Below, one piece after another: positions 21,028 to 31,980 of a DNA stretch of 64,000 nucleotides. The number at the start of each line of letters is the position of its first letter. Within the stretch, counting starts at the first letter, position 1. Under the pieces are notes generated by a model. That model had not been told where the DNA came from, made no database searches, and saw only the letters and a program-made list of their open reading frames with translations. Origin of the DNA: Suillus spraguei (lineage: Eukaryota; Basidiomycota; Agaricomycetes; Boletales; Suillaceae); contig JABCPU010000046.1 of NCBI GenBank assembly GCA_016800925.1, positions 124,001 through 188,000 of the forward strand. Reading direction: 5' to 3'. A program made the translations under genes and the position numbers.

Positions 21028-23440
21028 ACAATAGCTCAGCAGCAAGTCACATCACCCATGAAAGCTCAGAGCACTCGCACAAAAGGTCCCCAGAAGGGAA
21101 ATATCCCTCCTGCCGCTACAGTTTTATCCCCTGAACCAACTTCTCCCCCCTCATGCAAGTCTCCCAACATCAAAGAATTTTCAGGTCCGCTACAGAAACC
21201 AGCGCCGATGCCACAAGTGGATCAGGAATCATGACATTGGAAAGATTGGAAGCAAGCTTACATGGACGCATGTTGGCAGATGCCTGTTCAAGTCCGCCTA
21301 ACACTTCTTGTCACATTCACATGAGCAAGTTTTGTGACGAGTCAGCGGTAGAGTCGACAACTGGGAGAACCTTGGACATCGCTCTCCTTAGCAATGATCA
21401 CTAGCACTGACGCGAAAGTTCTACCAAGGTGCATTCATAATAGGTCAGCATCTCTACGGAAATGAATGTGATGCGAGTCAATGCATTAATGGTGACATTT
21501 AAACTATGGGTAAACAGGTGAATTGTAAATTCCTGCCACCTGGTATTGACATGTTTTAAAGCAAACCATCTCTTGTCACACTTTATCGGAGGAGCCTAAT
21601 CCTCACGCTCGTGACGATTCAGATTGCAACTATCTCGTCATCGCTTTTTCGAGGGGACGCTTCATACGTGGCTAATACGGAGGTACCCGACATTGCCATC
21701 ATTGAATTTGCCAGCGCATATATAATGGCCACTGGGTATGATATTGCCTTCCAGTCAGCCATGTTTCTTGTTAACACTTCTCCTAGTTTTGCCAATCACG
21801 GGATCGCCCATTAAACCTGCCAATTCCCCTACCTCCGTCCCCGTTACCAGTAGGCTAAATTTCTCTAATGGTACTCATAACCTCGTGGCGCGCGATATAC
21901 GTGAATTTCACGTTCCTCTGACAAACAATTTTTTTGTCTACTCCATATTAGTTAGTATTGGCAGCCCTCCCACAAGCTGTGAGTCCAATACTGAAAAAAT
22001 GCGCGGCTGCTAATGCATTATTGAAGACCACTTGATTCTCAATAGCGGTAGCGCGAACACATGGATTGGTGCCGGTACTCCGTACCAGCGAACCGACACC
22101 AGCGCCCGCACTATGCATCCTGTATCGGTCGACTACGGTCCTGGCCACCGCATGACGGTGACATACAATATGATATTCTAAGTTAAAAATACTTACGATT
22201 ATCTATAGGAATTATGTACTTCGACACCGTCACTGTCGGTCCTGGGCTCACCGTCGTCGATCAGCCGATTGGTGTTGCTGATCATGTACAGGGCTTCGAC
22301 GGTTTTGATGGTATCCTTGGCATCGGGCCTACTACCTTGACACTCACCACCCTGACTCAAACGCCGACAACGACGATCCCGACTGTCACTGACAACCTGG
22401 TTGACCAAAAGGTCATTCGTGCGAATATTCTTGGTGTCTTTTTCAAGCCCTACGTCGGTTCGCAGGAAGAAACCGCTGGACAACTCACCTTCGGTGGGAC
22501 TGACAATACCTTGATAATCAGTAACATTATATACACGTAAGCTACCTCAGTTCCTAGATCAATCCAGACTGATAGCAATTGTTTTGTTACAGTCCTATCA
22601 CCAACGTCTGGCCTGCATCGCAATATTGGGGTATCGATCAGAGCATCACATACGGCACTAGAGATATCATAATGATCTTACCACAATCCGCTGGTATTGT
22701 CGATTCTGGCAACACCTTTATTTTTATTGCCACGGGTGTGTATCCACTAGAGTGCGGCGAGTAATGACGGTCTGATTAGCGTTCGATAGAGGCCTTTGAG
22801 AGGTACCAGGTTGCAACCGGCGGTCAATATGATCCTGCGACTGGACTTCTCGTTATTACCGGCGATCAGTACAACGCCCTGGAGAACCTGAATTTCAATA
22901 TTGGCGGCGTACGTCAATTCTGTTAACACTCACACCCCTTGTTCAAGTTTTGCACAGCGAATTTTCACTCTCACCCCCAACGCCCAAATATGGCCTCGTG
23001 CACTCAACTACATTCTTGGAGCTCAGAGGGATTTCATATATCTCATTGTTCGCAACAAAGGCACGCGACTTCACCAAGGACCCTTTGACTTTACTATTGG
23101 CTACGTATTCATGCAGCGCTTCTACACCGTGTTTGATGCCTCCAACTCCCGCGTCGGTTTTTCCGCAACCGAGTTCACTGCAGCCACTACCAACTAATAT
23201 GGAATTGTCAAAGTATGCGGAGGATCATTTTGCGACGCAAAGCAGCATATGCACTTGAAGGTTGTATGTACTATGTACTCTTCTTGAACAGGCTCTAGAA
23301 GTCTTATTTGTTGGTTGTGTCTCTGTATGATTAGAGCACCCCTTCGGTCGGCTTTCTTTCTACATATATAAAGCACAAAACGCTACCGGAGCTTAATCAC
23401 ATCTGTCCATCGCGTCATGCTGTGTTGTTTTGTTCTGTGT
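21028..23440 (+). repeat. Protease-bearing duplicated segment, copy B
   Basis: It matches 48272-50690 in the same orientation from about 730 bp upstream of the protease start to about 240 bp downstream of its stop. The left boundary is near CAATAGCTCAGCAG at 21028. It also matches copy A over the promoter-proximal 250 bp, coding part and 3' flank. Confidence 0.85.
21761..23197 (+). pseudogene. Aspartic protease pseudogene, copy B (catalytic Asp to Asn)
   Basis: It has the same six-exon layout as copy A. Lesions: an 8-nt deletion just after the start codon shifts the signal-peptide frame, which then runs into TAA near 21813. The first active-site motif reads LILNSGSANTWIGAG, with Asn in place of the catalytic Asp. 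The second motif IVDSGNTFIFIATG keeps Asp but has Asn where Ser/Thr is normal. Exon 3 (YFDTVTVGPGLT...LTFGGTD), exon 4-5 and the last exon (ending at 23197, VGFSATEFTAATTN) remain readable. An inactive but translated product from an alternative start is unlikely given the frameshift. Exons 4-5 are almost identical to copy C. Confidence 0.85.
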
Positions 23441-24258
23441 ATCATACAACAGATGAGAAAGATACCAGAGTGCGTGACGAGAATTAAGGGGCAGCAAAGT
23501 GTGAAGTGAAAAGAGCTGCCAGGTTACGAAGTTGGCGAGAGGATCAAAGTGTTTGAACATTGAGATTGAAGTTGACAGGAAAGGTGAAGAGTGGAGACAA
23601 GAGTCGGACACGTGAATGCACTGGGACGGTATAGTGTCAAGAAGTGGCACTCGAGTCCGAAACCGAACGGTCCAGTCACGACGTGACTGGATGGAAGTGT
23701 CCTGGGATACAAACGAGGCTGATTAACGCAGAGAAGGATCATCATAGAATGCACAATACATGCACCTCGGCAGAAAGACACCCACAATTCCTCCAAAGTT
23801 CACCTCGACCGCGCCAAACGCTATCAACCTCCAGTAACATGTTGGAGCTCACTCTCACCACACTTCTATGGCAGTCGCAGTTTTCTTTGATAAATGATGG
23901 ATGGTTATGGGCTCGTAAAACAAGATGCTTCGTATGTAGGATTTGAAGACAGGTGATGTGTTGAAGTAGATGGAAGGGCATCGCTGTGGGGTGTTAAGAT
24001 TGATGGTATCGCGAGATGGGCAATTGATAGCAACGGTGATTTTAAAGGAGAGGTCATTGTCTGGCAGGGAGAAACTGGTGAATCACTCACCAAAATCGCC
24101 CACAATCCCTCCAAAGTTCACCTCAACAGTGCTAAATGCCATCAACCTCCATAAGACAAGATGTTTCACCTGAGGGACTTGAAAACAGGTGTTGTGTTGA
24201 AAATGATGGAGGTGCAAACCCCGCAAGGCAAGTCGCAGTGTTTTCTAATAAATGAATA
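23441..24258. repeat. Spacer with a diverged direct duplication (about 23785-23960 and 24105-24258)
   Basis: The string CACAATYCCTCCAAAGTTCA and the following 100-150 bp (ATCAACCTCC, AAGATG, TTGAAGACAGGTG) occur twice about 320 bp apart. No coding role is apparent. The TA-flanked element at 24259 is inserted in the second copy. Confidence 0.55.
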
Positions 24259-24440
24259 CAGTACACTATCTCATAATGCATAACGTCGGGACCCCCTTCG
24301 ACCCTATGCATTAGGGTACGGACGATAAGTCAACTCGCTGTTATTAACCTGTGTTAAAAAGCAAGCGGTTGCGTAGGGTTATTTACAAGCATGTTATTAA
24401 CAGTCACGTGACCAAAAAATGACGATTTTCGCTGTAGCTA

Positions 24441-25345
24441 CTACTCGGTGTCCTTGTCCTCTAGGTCAGCATCATCCTCAGTAGCATCACCACCCAGGCC
24501 GTTGATAGGACTTTCCTTGCATTCATCAGACAATGCTTTGGTGACAATTGGTGCATGAAGGTTTGCATCTACTTCGATGTCGAAGGTTGAATCCTGCGCT
24601 GGTTCGGCTGCTAGCTTCTCATCAAGCCATGTGTCTTTTTCGTCTTCGAGAATTTCTTCCTGCTCATCTGTGCCCACAGATAGATAGCTGCCAGTAGGCT
24701 CGTGGCTTTGATGAGCAGCTGGTTCTTTGGGTGTTGAAATGATGGAGTCGAGATTGCCGAATGAAATGTCTGGGTGCTGTCTTTCAACCATTTATCGGTT
24801 AGCCATTTCTGTGATGCGAAATCTGCAAGGTCATGAATGGGTGACCAGTCACAGAAACCTTTCGTGGAGCCTGACCAAGATAACCTGCTCAAGGCAAGAT
24901 GGAAGGTAGAGGCCACTGGATTGGATTGGCGTTTGGTAAGGAAGGCTTCTGCCTGTCGCCATTTGTTTTGGATGTCAAGGAGAGTATATGCTTGGCGCCA
25001 AAACGTCAGAATCCAGAATGGAAAAGATTGATTGATGTCGGCATGAGCATATACAATAGACCGGCTACCATCTAATCTTGCATGTTGCACCCCTTCTAGG
25101 AGCTGGTGCAGAACTGCAAGCCGGGGAAGCGGCTGCGTGCAGAGATAATTGAGATATGAGGTGTCCTCAGGCAGGGGGTCAGTGTCAAAGTATTCGCGCA
25201 ATGGCGGAGCAGTCGTAATCGAAGCTGACGGGAGTGGGAATTGAGGGAATGATGAGACAGACAGATTCTGATCTGGGAGAATAATTGATTGCACTGATAC
25301 AGGAATAATAAGAATATCATCATCTGAGGCTTTCGTGTCAACCAT
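24441..25345 (-). pseudogene. Ulp1-like protease N-terminal region carried by the TA-flanked element, frameshifted
   Basis: The ORF 25345-24611 starts with ATG and reads PPLREYFDTDPLPEDTSYLN, then VYAHADINQSFPFWILTFWR and LADFASQKWLTDKWL. The order and spacing (a variable region, FPxWxLxxW, then WLTD) resemble the N-terminal part of the Ulp1-like proteins widespread in Agaricomycetes. After KWL the sense frame appears to continue in the overlapping ORF 24791-24441, an acidic tail (EEILEDEKDTWLDEKL), which implies a frameshift or unseen intron. The Cys-protease catalytic core (His/Asp/Cys) is not present. Family identification is from pattern memory and is moderate. Confidence 0.45.
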
Positions 25346-25764
25346 TTTGAGTGCTCGACTGGTGCAAGACTCAGAGGGAGGGGAAACCAGTTGAAAGTTT
25401 CGTTGTGAGACACTCGAGTCCCATGTCAGACCATAGCTTGCTTCCCTGCAAGATTTGCATTGTAAACGTCGAAGTCAATGATCTGCAAGGAACAACAGAA
25501 GGTCAGAGGGCGACTCACCAAGACTACAGGGTTCAATAGACTTATTAACACTGTCAACCCCCCATGGTCGTGTGCCTGTTATTAACAATTGACTTTTCGT
25601 CTGTACCCTACTATGCATTATGCATTAGTACATATGTCACACTTGTGACAAATTGTGACACCGTGCGGTAGAGCATCGCCGGCACAAGTACTACATACTA
25701 CATATCTAACGAAAGTAAGCATCTATTGTAGTCTGTGTCGAGTGTAGAAGCTCCTCGCGTCACA

Positions 25765-26053
25765 GCTCAGCACGGAAAAGACGGATCTGTTTCAACAACT
25801 CAAGTGGAAGTGTTGAATCAGCATTTCCAAACCGGAGGCAAGCCCTTTCGAGCCGCTGACACAGTGCAAGTGTTGCATCAACATATGCAAAAACTGTTAA
25901 CCAGTCACTGAGAGTGAGGTTTTGATGTGCCGTGTGCACTGTAGCTGGTTGTGCTGAAGTTACTGGAGTATTTTTGACCTTGGGTTTTTTTTACTGTCTC
26001 TGGTATGGTGGGGGTGTATCTCGAGGTTTGCGTTTCCGAGCAGACTCGGACAT
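25765..26053 (-). pseudogene. Short degenerate ORF, possibly the N-terminus of a pogo/CENP-B-type transposase
   Basis: It starts ATG near 26053 with a basic stretch (SARKRKPRDTPPPYQRQ), then an in-frame TAA in an A-run at about 25994-25996. It continues with KVKNTPVTSAQPA and LTLSDWLTVFAYVD. LTLxDWLxVFxxID is how the helix-turn-helix region of agaricomycete pogo-like transposases tends to begin, but the match is short. No DDE core is present. Confidence 0.3.
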
Positions 26054-26270
26054 GGTGGATGGTAATCGAATCAAGGTTGGTTACTTTGACAATGTAGCAT
26101 AAATAAAATGCATAATCTGACCCGAATAAGCATCACTGATATGACTCAACCGGCCAAAAATGCTATCTCATAATGCATAATGGTCCCACAGGCTTATGCA
26201 TTATGGTTCAATTTCTCACTGGCCCACGGTGGGACCTTCCGAAGTTAATGCATTATGAGATAGTGTACTG

Positions 26271-27876
26271 TAGTTGGTCTGTGGGACTTATGTAAACACA
26301 GTGACTTAGTTAGCCCTAATAATTTTCTTTGTCATTTTTTCGTCCTGGGTCTTGAAGCTTGAAGCTTGAGCCCCAGTGAGAACCTGCAAGTGGAAAATCC
26401 ACGAAAATAGTGATGACAAGATCCCACAAGATCCTCGGAGAAAAAATTTCAGTCACTTTGTAGATTGTAAATTGGAATAATCTTAGAAGAGCTGTTCAAC
26501 CACATCAGTGAATTGATGAGTCCTTGATAATTTTTCGGCTTGCACGTCAGGTATCCGCCTTGACTGATTTTCGCACGACTAAAGTAATGCACACGAATTA
26601 TAGGCGGCGACGTCTGTGCTGATGTTGATAATGCTAGACTACAATCAACTTCCTTAACCTGAGTTTCGTATTTCCTTTGCGTTAAAATCCACTCAGAAGA
26701 CAGTGTCTCGACTATACCACAACTTGATTGGCCGCATCTTCGAAACGCTGTAAGCACGCTGGCTTACCTGAGTTCCTATAATCAGTACATATACCGCCGC
26801 TGATGCTGAAAGCTAAGCTTTCAGTATTTCACCTTTTGGTGTAACGGTTATGCGGGCGGCGGTCTGACCATGTTACAAACGCATCCTTCCTACATAAGCA
26901 TCAGTAAACCGGTGAGTTCTTGCTGGCGATTATGCTGATTGCGGTGCATTTACATAGTCATACATTGCTTTATATTCCAACATGACGAAAACCTTTCCTA
27001 TGTATTACTATATATTACGATATATGATGATATCTTCTTCTCACCAGTTCTCTGATGGCCAAGGTTACATATTTCCATGTCAACCCCCCCCCTCCACATT
27101 TGTGGACATTGTCGTGATTGTTATCAATATATGGTATAATATAGTATTTTAATATGTTCATCGGTTCACTGATGCATGGCTCGATTCCCTAATATCCTCA
27201 TAGTTTCCTCCACATTCACTCAGTCTACGAGAATATTGTGCAATCTTGTGGTATTATGATTGACAGGATCTGATAATGTACAGTACGAAGTATGCGACAG
27301 GCGAACGAGCACAAGCACATGGAAAACAACAAAGCAGTGGTGCACTTAGGTTAAGTGTCCTTGAGTGGAGGTGAAGAAACCGTGAAAATACAATAGGACT
27401 ACAAAGGACACAACAAGCGTTCGGAACCCTCACATGGTTGGTTGTAATTTGTGCGGCCATTGCCATGAGTAGTGCAGTTGTGGAGAGTGATGCAATAGCA
27501 TTGGCTTTCACCTGATAAAGTTAGTAGCAAGTACGCGGTTCAACCATGGCAGGATGCAGTCAGATTCCAAAACATAGAAAACAAACTTATGTAGCTTATC
27601 TGAGAGGGATATCGATGCAAGTGTTAATCGACACTGGAATGCTTTTACTTGTCTGACAAATGAGATTGAAAAGGTCCCAGCATTATGCAAGCGAGAAACT
27701 AAGAGCTTTCTGGCGGCAGAAACGCGTGGTAATGCAGAGCAAGATCGAGTATTAAATCTGTGAAGGCAAAGTACACATTTCGTTCGACCCCAAGTACTAA
27801 AAGTTACAAGCTCTTACAACACGTGAAGCGTGAAGCTACACACCAAATATCTGCCATATACGAGTCGCAAGAACGT
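26271..27876. other. 1.6-kb stretch without a supported gene
   Basis: A fragment at about 26325-26370 matches part of exon 1 of the 27877-28498 gene (CCTGGGTCTTGAAGCTTGAA). A near-perfect 19-bp palindrome, CTGAAAGCTAAGCTTTCAG, is at about 26803. A C9 run is near 27079 and AT-rich sequence at 27000-27160. Nothing else is supported. Confidence 0.4.
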
Positions 27877-28498
27877 TCATCCTTCGAGATCACTTCCAAA
27901 ATCTGGAAGTTCTTCAAGCTCCAGTCGTCCATTTGCGACATTAGTATACAATTCATCGCGATCCTTTGCGTTGAGAATCCGCCATCCATCCTCGCTCGTC
28001 GTGTTCCAAATGTAGTAGCTCTTGCCCGACGAAAAAATGTAGCACGAACCCCTGTCTTCGGCGAGCTCGAGGCTCGCTGTCAAGCCAGTGGAATAATTGA
28101 GCATAGTTTCCACAGTCTTATAAATAGGATGTGTAGATTTAGCGGTCCATCCTGTTGGGACAGGGGGACTCTTGAATGAGTGGGCATCCTGCGGTGAGCA
28201 ATCAGCATTTCATCGAGCTGTGTGCACTTATCGTGTTACCTCAGAAAGGTCTGTAACCTGACAAGCAGGAGCCAATATAACATAACATGGTGAGCAAGGA
28301 CAAACATACAGTGGGACTCATTGTGGTGGGACTCTTGTCTTGTGGTGGGTCAAAAGTCCTCGCCACTGACACACCAGTTCCCAACTCCGCTGCCGAGTCT
28401 TTCTGCTTTCCATTTTCCTTGTCATTTTTCTGTCCTGGGTCTTGAGCTTGAAGCTTGAACCCTGTGAATGCCGTCACGCCATGAGGGTGTTCGGACAT
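27877..28498 (-). CDS. 172-aa protein of unknown function, three exons including an 18-nt microexon
   Basis: Exons: complement of 28310-28498 (63 codons), 28240-28257 (6 codons) and 27877-28188 (104 codons including stop). All junctions are GT-AG, all exons are in phase 0, and the introns are 52 and 51 bp. The product is hydrophilic with a charged N-terminal third (QDPGQKNDKENGKQKDSAAE). The second half has the pattern TGLTASLELAEDRGSCYIFS, then YYIWNTTSEDGWRIL and LELEELPDF. No signal peptide or membrane segment is seen. The even intron sizes and open frame argue that it is a real gene. Partial copies at 1-262 and about 26325 show the locus has been duplicated. I do not recognise the family; no function is proposed. 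Confidence 0.6.
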
Positions 28499-29399
28499 TT
28501 TGCACTGTGCAGTCTAAGATCGGAGTCGAGGGAACGGAAGCAGTTAGTATACCATAATAGGGTAGTCACGTAAACAGTCGTGGACTCAACGTGACTCCTA
28601 GATAGCCTCTACTATCTTTGGCCCAGAGTTGCAAAATGGCCCGGAGTTGCAAATCACAATGTAGCACACTCATCTTCCACTCATTTCCTTTACACAATGA
28701 TTCTAGAGTATGGTCAGTACATAGCCTGCTGTATATATTTTTATTCCATGAAAAATGGACTGGAAGTGCTTGCGGCAGCAAAGCACTGTTCAGTATATGC
28801 ACTTTCCACGCCAATCCATCGAAGGGAGGCTAATACGTGCAGTAAAAAAATCAGGAGTTTTAATAACGATTTCTTATTAGCTTATAACACTATGCTCATT
28901 TTTTCTAACACGAGCACTGAGTTATGTTGAGAGATATAAATGTTGTACTATCGACATGCATAGTGTGACAGGAGCTTGTGTTCGGAGTTGCAAATAGGAT
29001 TTTTGACAATTGCCCCAGTTTCGTTTGTGAATCGTCGGAGACTTAAAACGGCAGTGTGACATAGTGTGACATGATGGCTTCTGTGCAGGTCAGAATTTTT
29101 GCAACTCTGTGCTCAAACACTGTTTTGCACCGGCCTCTCTCTGGCAACATGGCCTTGACATATTTCCTTACTTTTTTGACATAGAATTAGAGTCTGTACT
29201 AATTTCTACTTGCTCCTGTTGTTTTCTTATCTTAATGTTGTGTAGTTGTTGTCTTATAAAACACTGGTCGAAACATTTTGCAACTCTGAGCCAAAGATAG
29301 TAATTCCTAATGTAAAAGGCTCGTCACCTCTCTTCTTTTTGTCTTCGTTTATTACGCACCCAGAAAACGATTTCTTCAACGCCTTCATCCATTCTACTA
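28499..29399. other. Intergenic stretch between two genes of unknown function
   Basis: Short ORFs only. By position it holds the promoters of the divergent genes at 27877-28498 (minus) and 29400 (plus). No further feature is recognised. Confidence 0.4.
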
Positions 29400-31980
29400 T
29401 GCCCATCGATATACAACACATCGACGTGCCATATCTTCCCTCATATGACCAGTTCAGACCGCCTAATCCAGCTAAAGAGGGCAAAGTTCTCTCTTTTCTT
29501 CCAAGCTTCGTCGATCGAGCCATCTTCCACGCCAAGCGAGCTGCACATTGTGACACTGCCGAATTGCATCCAGAGGTTGACCCTGCCACTAACATCGACT
29601 CTCTTGCAACAAAGTCTCACATCCTCCGTCGCATTCCAGCACAAATCGATCGCACAGAAATGGCAAACAGAGGCTTGCGCTCTTCGCTCGTCCCTGTCAA
29701 CAAGGAACAGAATGCTACACCTCAAGCCCTCGATAATACGCAACTACATAACCGTGCTCATGAGCAGCTCAACCTTGATCCAAAAGCCATACCGTCTGGG
29801 GCGTCTGAAATCATTCAGTCCCACGGCTCCAAGTCGCACAACATGGACGTGTTGAGTTGCACGCAAGTCTCGGACATGTTCTGCAAACACAATACCAACT
29901 CAGGTTTTACAGTGAACCCGCTGACAAACGCATAGCATACTTGTATAGAAAAGTACCTACTTATATATGCCTGCCAACACTAAAACCATGCTGCCAACAC
30001 CCGGTAATATTGTGCCATCAATCCTGAAGATTCCCGATAAGTGTCGAGCTCGTACCTCGACCCCTGACAATCCGACAGGACGAGCTGAATATGCGACAAG
30101 GTGCCCAGGTTATCAAGCCCCTGTCAAAGCTCTTTGACCAGGGCGAATGTTGCGCTTCCAGAGAGCTTGGCGATCTCCAATCCTCCGGTCGAGACTGCTG
30201 CTTGCAAGACCAGTGCTAATCATCTCGAAGGTGCATCTCAAGCGGACGCTGGTTCCCAAGGCTGGGTGAACGAGGTCCAAGCAATTGTGGAACCTCAGTC
30301 AATGAAACAACCAGTTGTTACAAAAAAGAACTCAACGACAAAGCAGGAGCTCGAACGACGGGAAAAACTAGCCAAACGACAATGCAACATCGCTCATGAT
30401 ACATGTGGGTGCCGCAACTTGAAGGACAACGATCCCTTCGCTCTGGAGCCAAGTCTAGTGCCACATCGCAGGATTCGAAATGTACTGGCTGATGCGCGAG
30501 AGAGGACGCTTGCTACAATTTCTGAACTAAAGGACGTTTATCACAAGAAGGATGAACGGCAGTCTTCCCAAGCTTGTTACGACCCCCAAACGGAGTTCAC
30601 ATCATTTCAGGATATTCGAGGCTTACTGGCAGATCTGCGGGAGCGTGGAGCCAGGGCACAGGTGATCATCTCTGAGACAAAGGATGCTCGTCGCAAGAAA
30701 GATGAACAGTGTCCTGCCCAAGCTTGCCACGGCCACCAGACGGAGTTCGCAGCGTATCAGGATCAAATTGCTGTTCTTACTTCGGAGCGTGATATGCTCT
30801 CTCGCAAGCTCAAGCGCAGTACTCGAATGGTGGACTCAAATGCTTTCTTGCTCAACAGCATAGAACTGCAAGCTCAATGTCTACTCTCCGAGCATGGCGC
30901 ACTTATCATCGAGCACCAGGAGGAAAAGACACGCTCGCAGCAACCAATCCAGAAACTTGAGAGCCAACTCGAGGAGACCACCACGTCAGCTTCTCGAACC
31001 AAGGAACGCTACAAGGCAGAACACGAACATCTTCTAGAGGAGTTCAAGTTTGAATGTATACAGTCAGTGCAGAACCACGGGGATCATCTGGATGAGACGC
31101 TCATGCTCTTCAGGGAGAATGCCAACTTCTCAAAACCCTGAATAGGGATTTTGCAGAGCAACGTACCATGCTCCAGAAGGTGCATATTCAGGTGGACCTT
31201 GCGAACAATGCATAGCAATTATGAAGCGCAAGGTACGCAAACATCTACTCCTTTCATAGTTTGCCCTTATGTTTTGAAGCTCCAGATTGTATCCCGACAA
31301 GCTCAGGAGAACGTCAAGCTGCTCCACAGTAGCCCCAGGCCATCGAAGGCTCAAGACAGTATGTTCAGAAGCCTCAGCAAGCACTTGTCACGAAACGGAC
31401 CTCGTCAAGTATTACACCAAGGATCCCCAGTCGTCACTGAAGAGATCATGAAGGGTGAGAAAGCAGAGCCTCCTGTTGCCACTACTGGCACTTCCTCTTT
31501 GCCGCCCACTTCTGTTCACAAGTTTGTTAGTGTCACTCAAGAGATCGTGAAAAAGCACAGCCTCCTGTTGTCGCTACTGGCACTTCCTCTTCGCCACCCA
31601 CTTCCGTTCACAAGGTTGATGGCGTCACCTCGCAGCACGCCTGTAGGATGTTTTCAGGCCCGCCAGAGAATCCTCCTGTCGCTAAGCCGCCCCCACGAGA
31701 TCCTCCTAATGACAACTTGGATATCTCCAAGGCATCAATCTCCAGTGACAGTGGCGTGGACTTACTCTTGGAATCGAGCAAGGACGTGATAGGGGAAGGC
31801 AATAGCTTGGCTACCCTCTTCTCGATGCTGTCAGTGGTTCGCATGTACGCTCCTAGTCCCAATCGTGGTCCCCCGGACATTCAGCCTCGACATCGCAATG
31901 TGGTTCCCTTCAAGATTCCGATCCATCCCGACGACATCGCGAAAACGGACGGCGTCGTTGTGGGACAAGCCTGTAAGTGA
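29400..31980 (+). CDS. Coiled-coil protein of unknown function (gene model uncertain)
   Basis: Open stretches 29400-29900, about 30108-31120 and about 31600-31977 lie in a row with short gaps that could be introns. The first begins MPIDIQHIDVPYLPSYDQF. The second is rich in Glu/Lys/Arg/Gln with heptad-like runs (TTKQELERREKLAKRQ, ERDMLSRKLKR, QKLESQLEETTTSASR). It contains a 48-residue tandem duplication: units begin RIRNVLADARERTLATIS and DIRGLLADLRERGARAQ, each ending in QTEF and QD. The end is Pro-rich (PPENPPVAKPPPRDPPND), stopping at 31978-31980. A ~100-bp direct duplication lies at 31439-31630. Frame changes near 31115 and 31150 are either small introns or damage. No known domain is recognised. 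Confidence 0.45.

Larger units (their letters stand above)
24259..26270. mobile_element. TA-flanked DNA element with terminal inverted repeats, about 2.0 kb, pogo-like by inference
   Basis: The left end CAGTACACTATCTCATAATG at 24259 is repeated inverted at the right end (CATTATGAGATAGTGTACTG, ending 26270), and TA flanks both sides. The right terminal 105 bp is itself a hairpin: CTATCTCATAATGCATAATG at 26164 pairs with the terminus. A further copy of the left subterminal sequence sits at about 25590-25640, so ends may be nested. It carries two degenerate coding pieces on the minus strand but no complete transposase. TA duplication plus a possible pogo/CENP-B-type N-terminus suggests a non-autonomous Tc1/mariner-superfamily member. 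Confidence 0.75.

Noticed and set aside
26803..26821. 19-bp near-palindrome CTGAAAGCTAAGCTTTCAG as a possible operator or terminator
   Set aside because: Isolated, no gene nearby whose regulation it could explain, and eukaryotic context.
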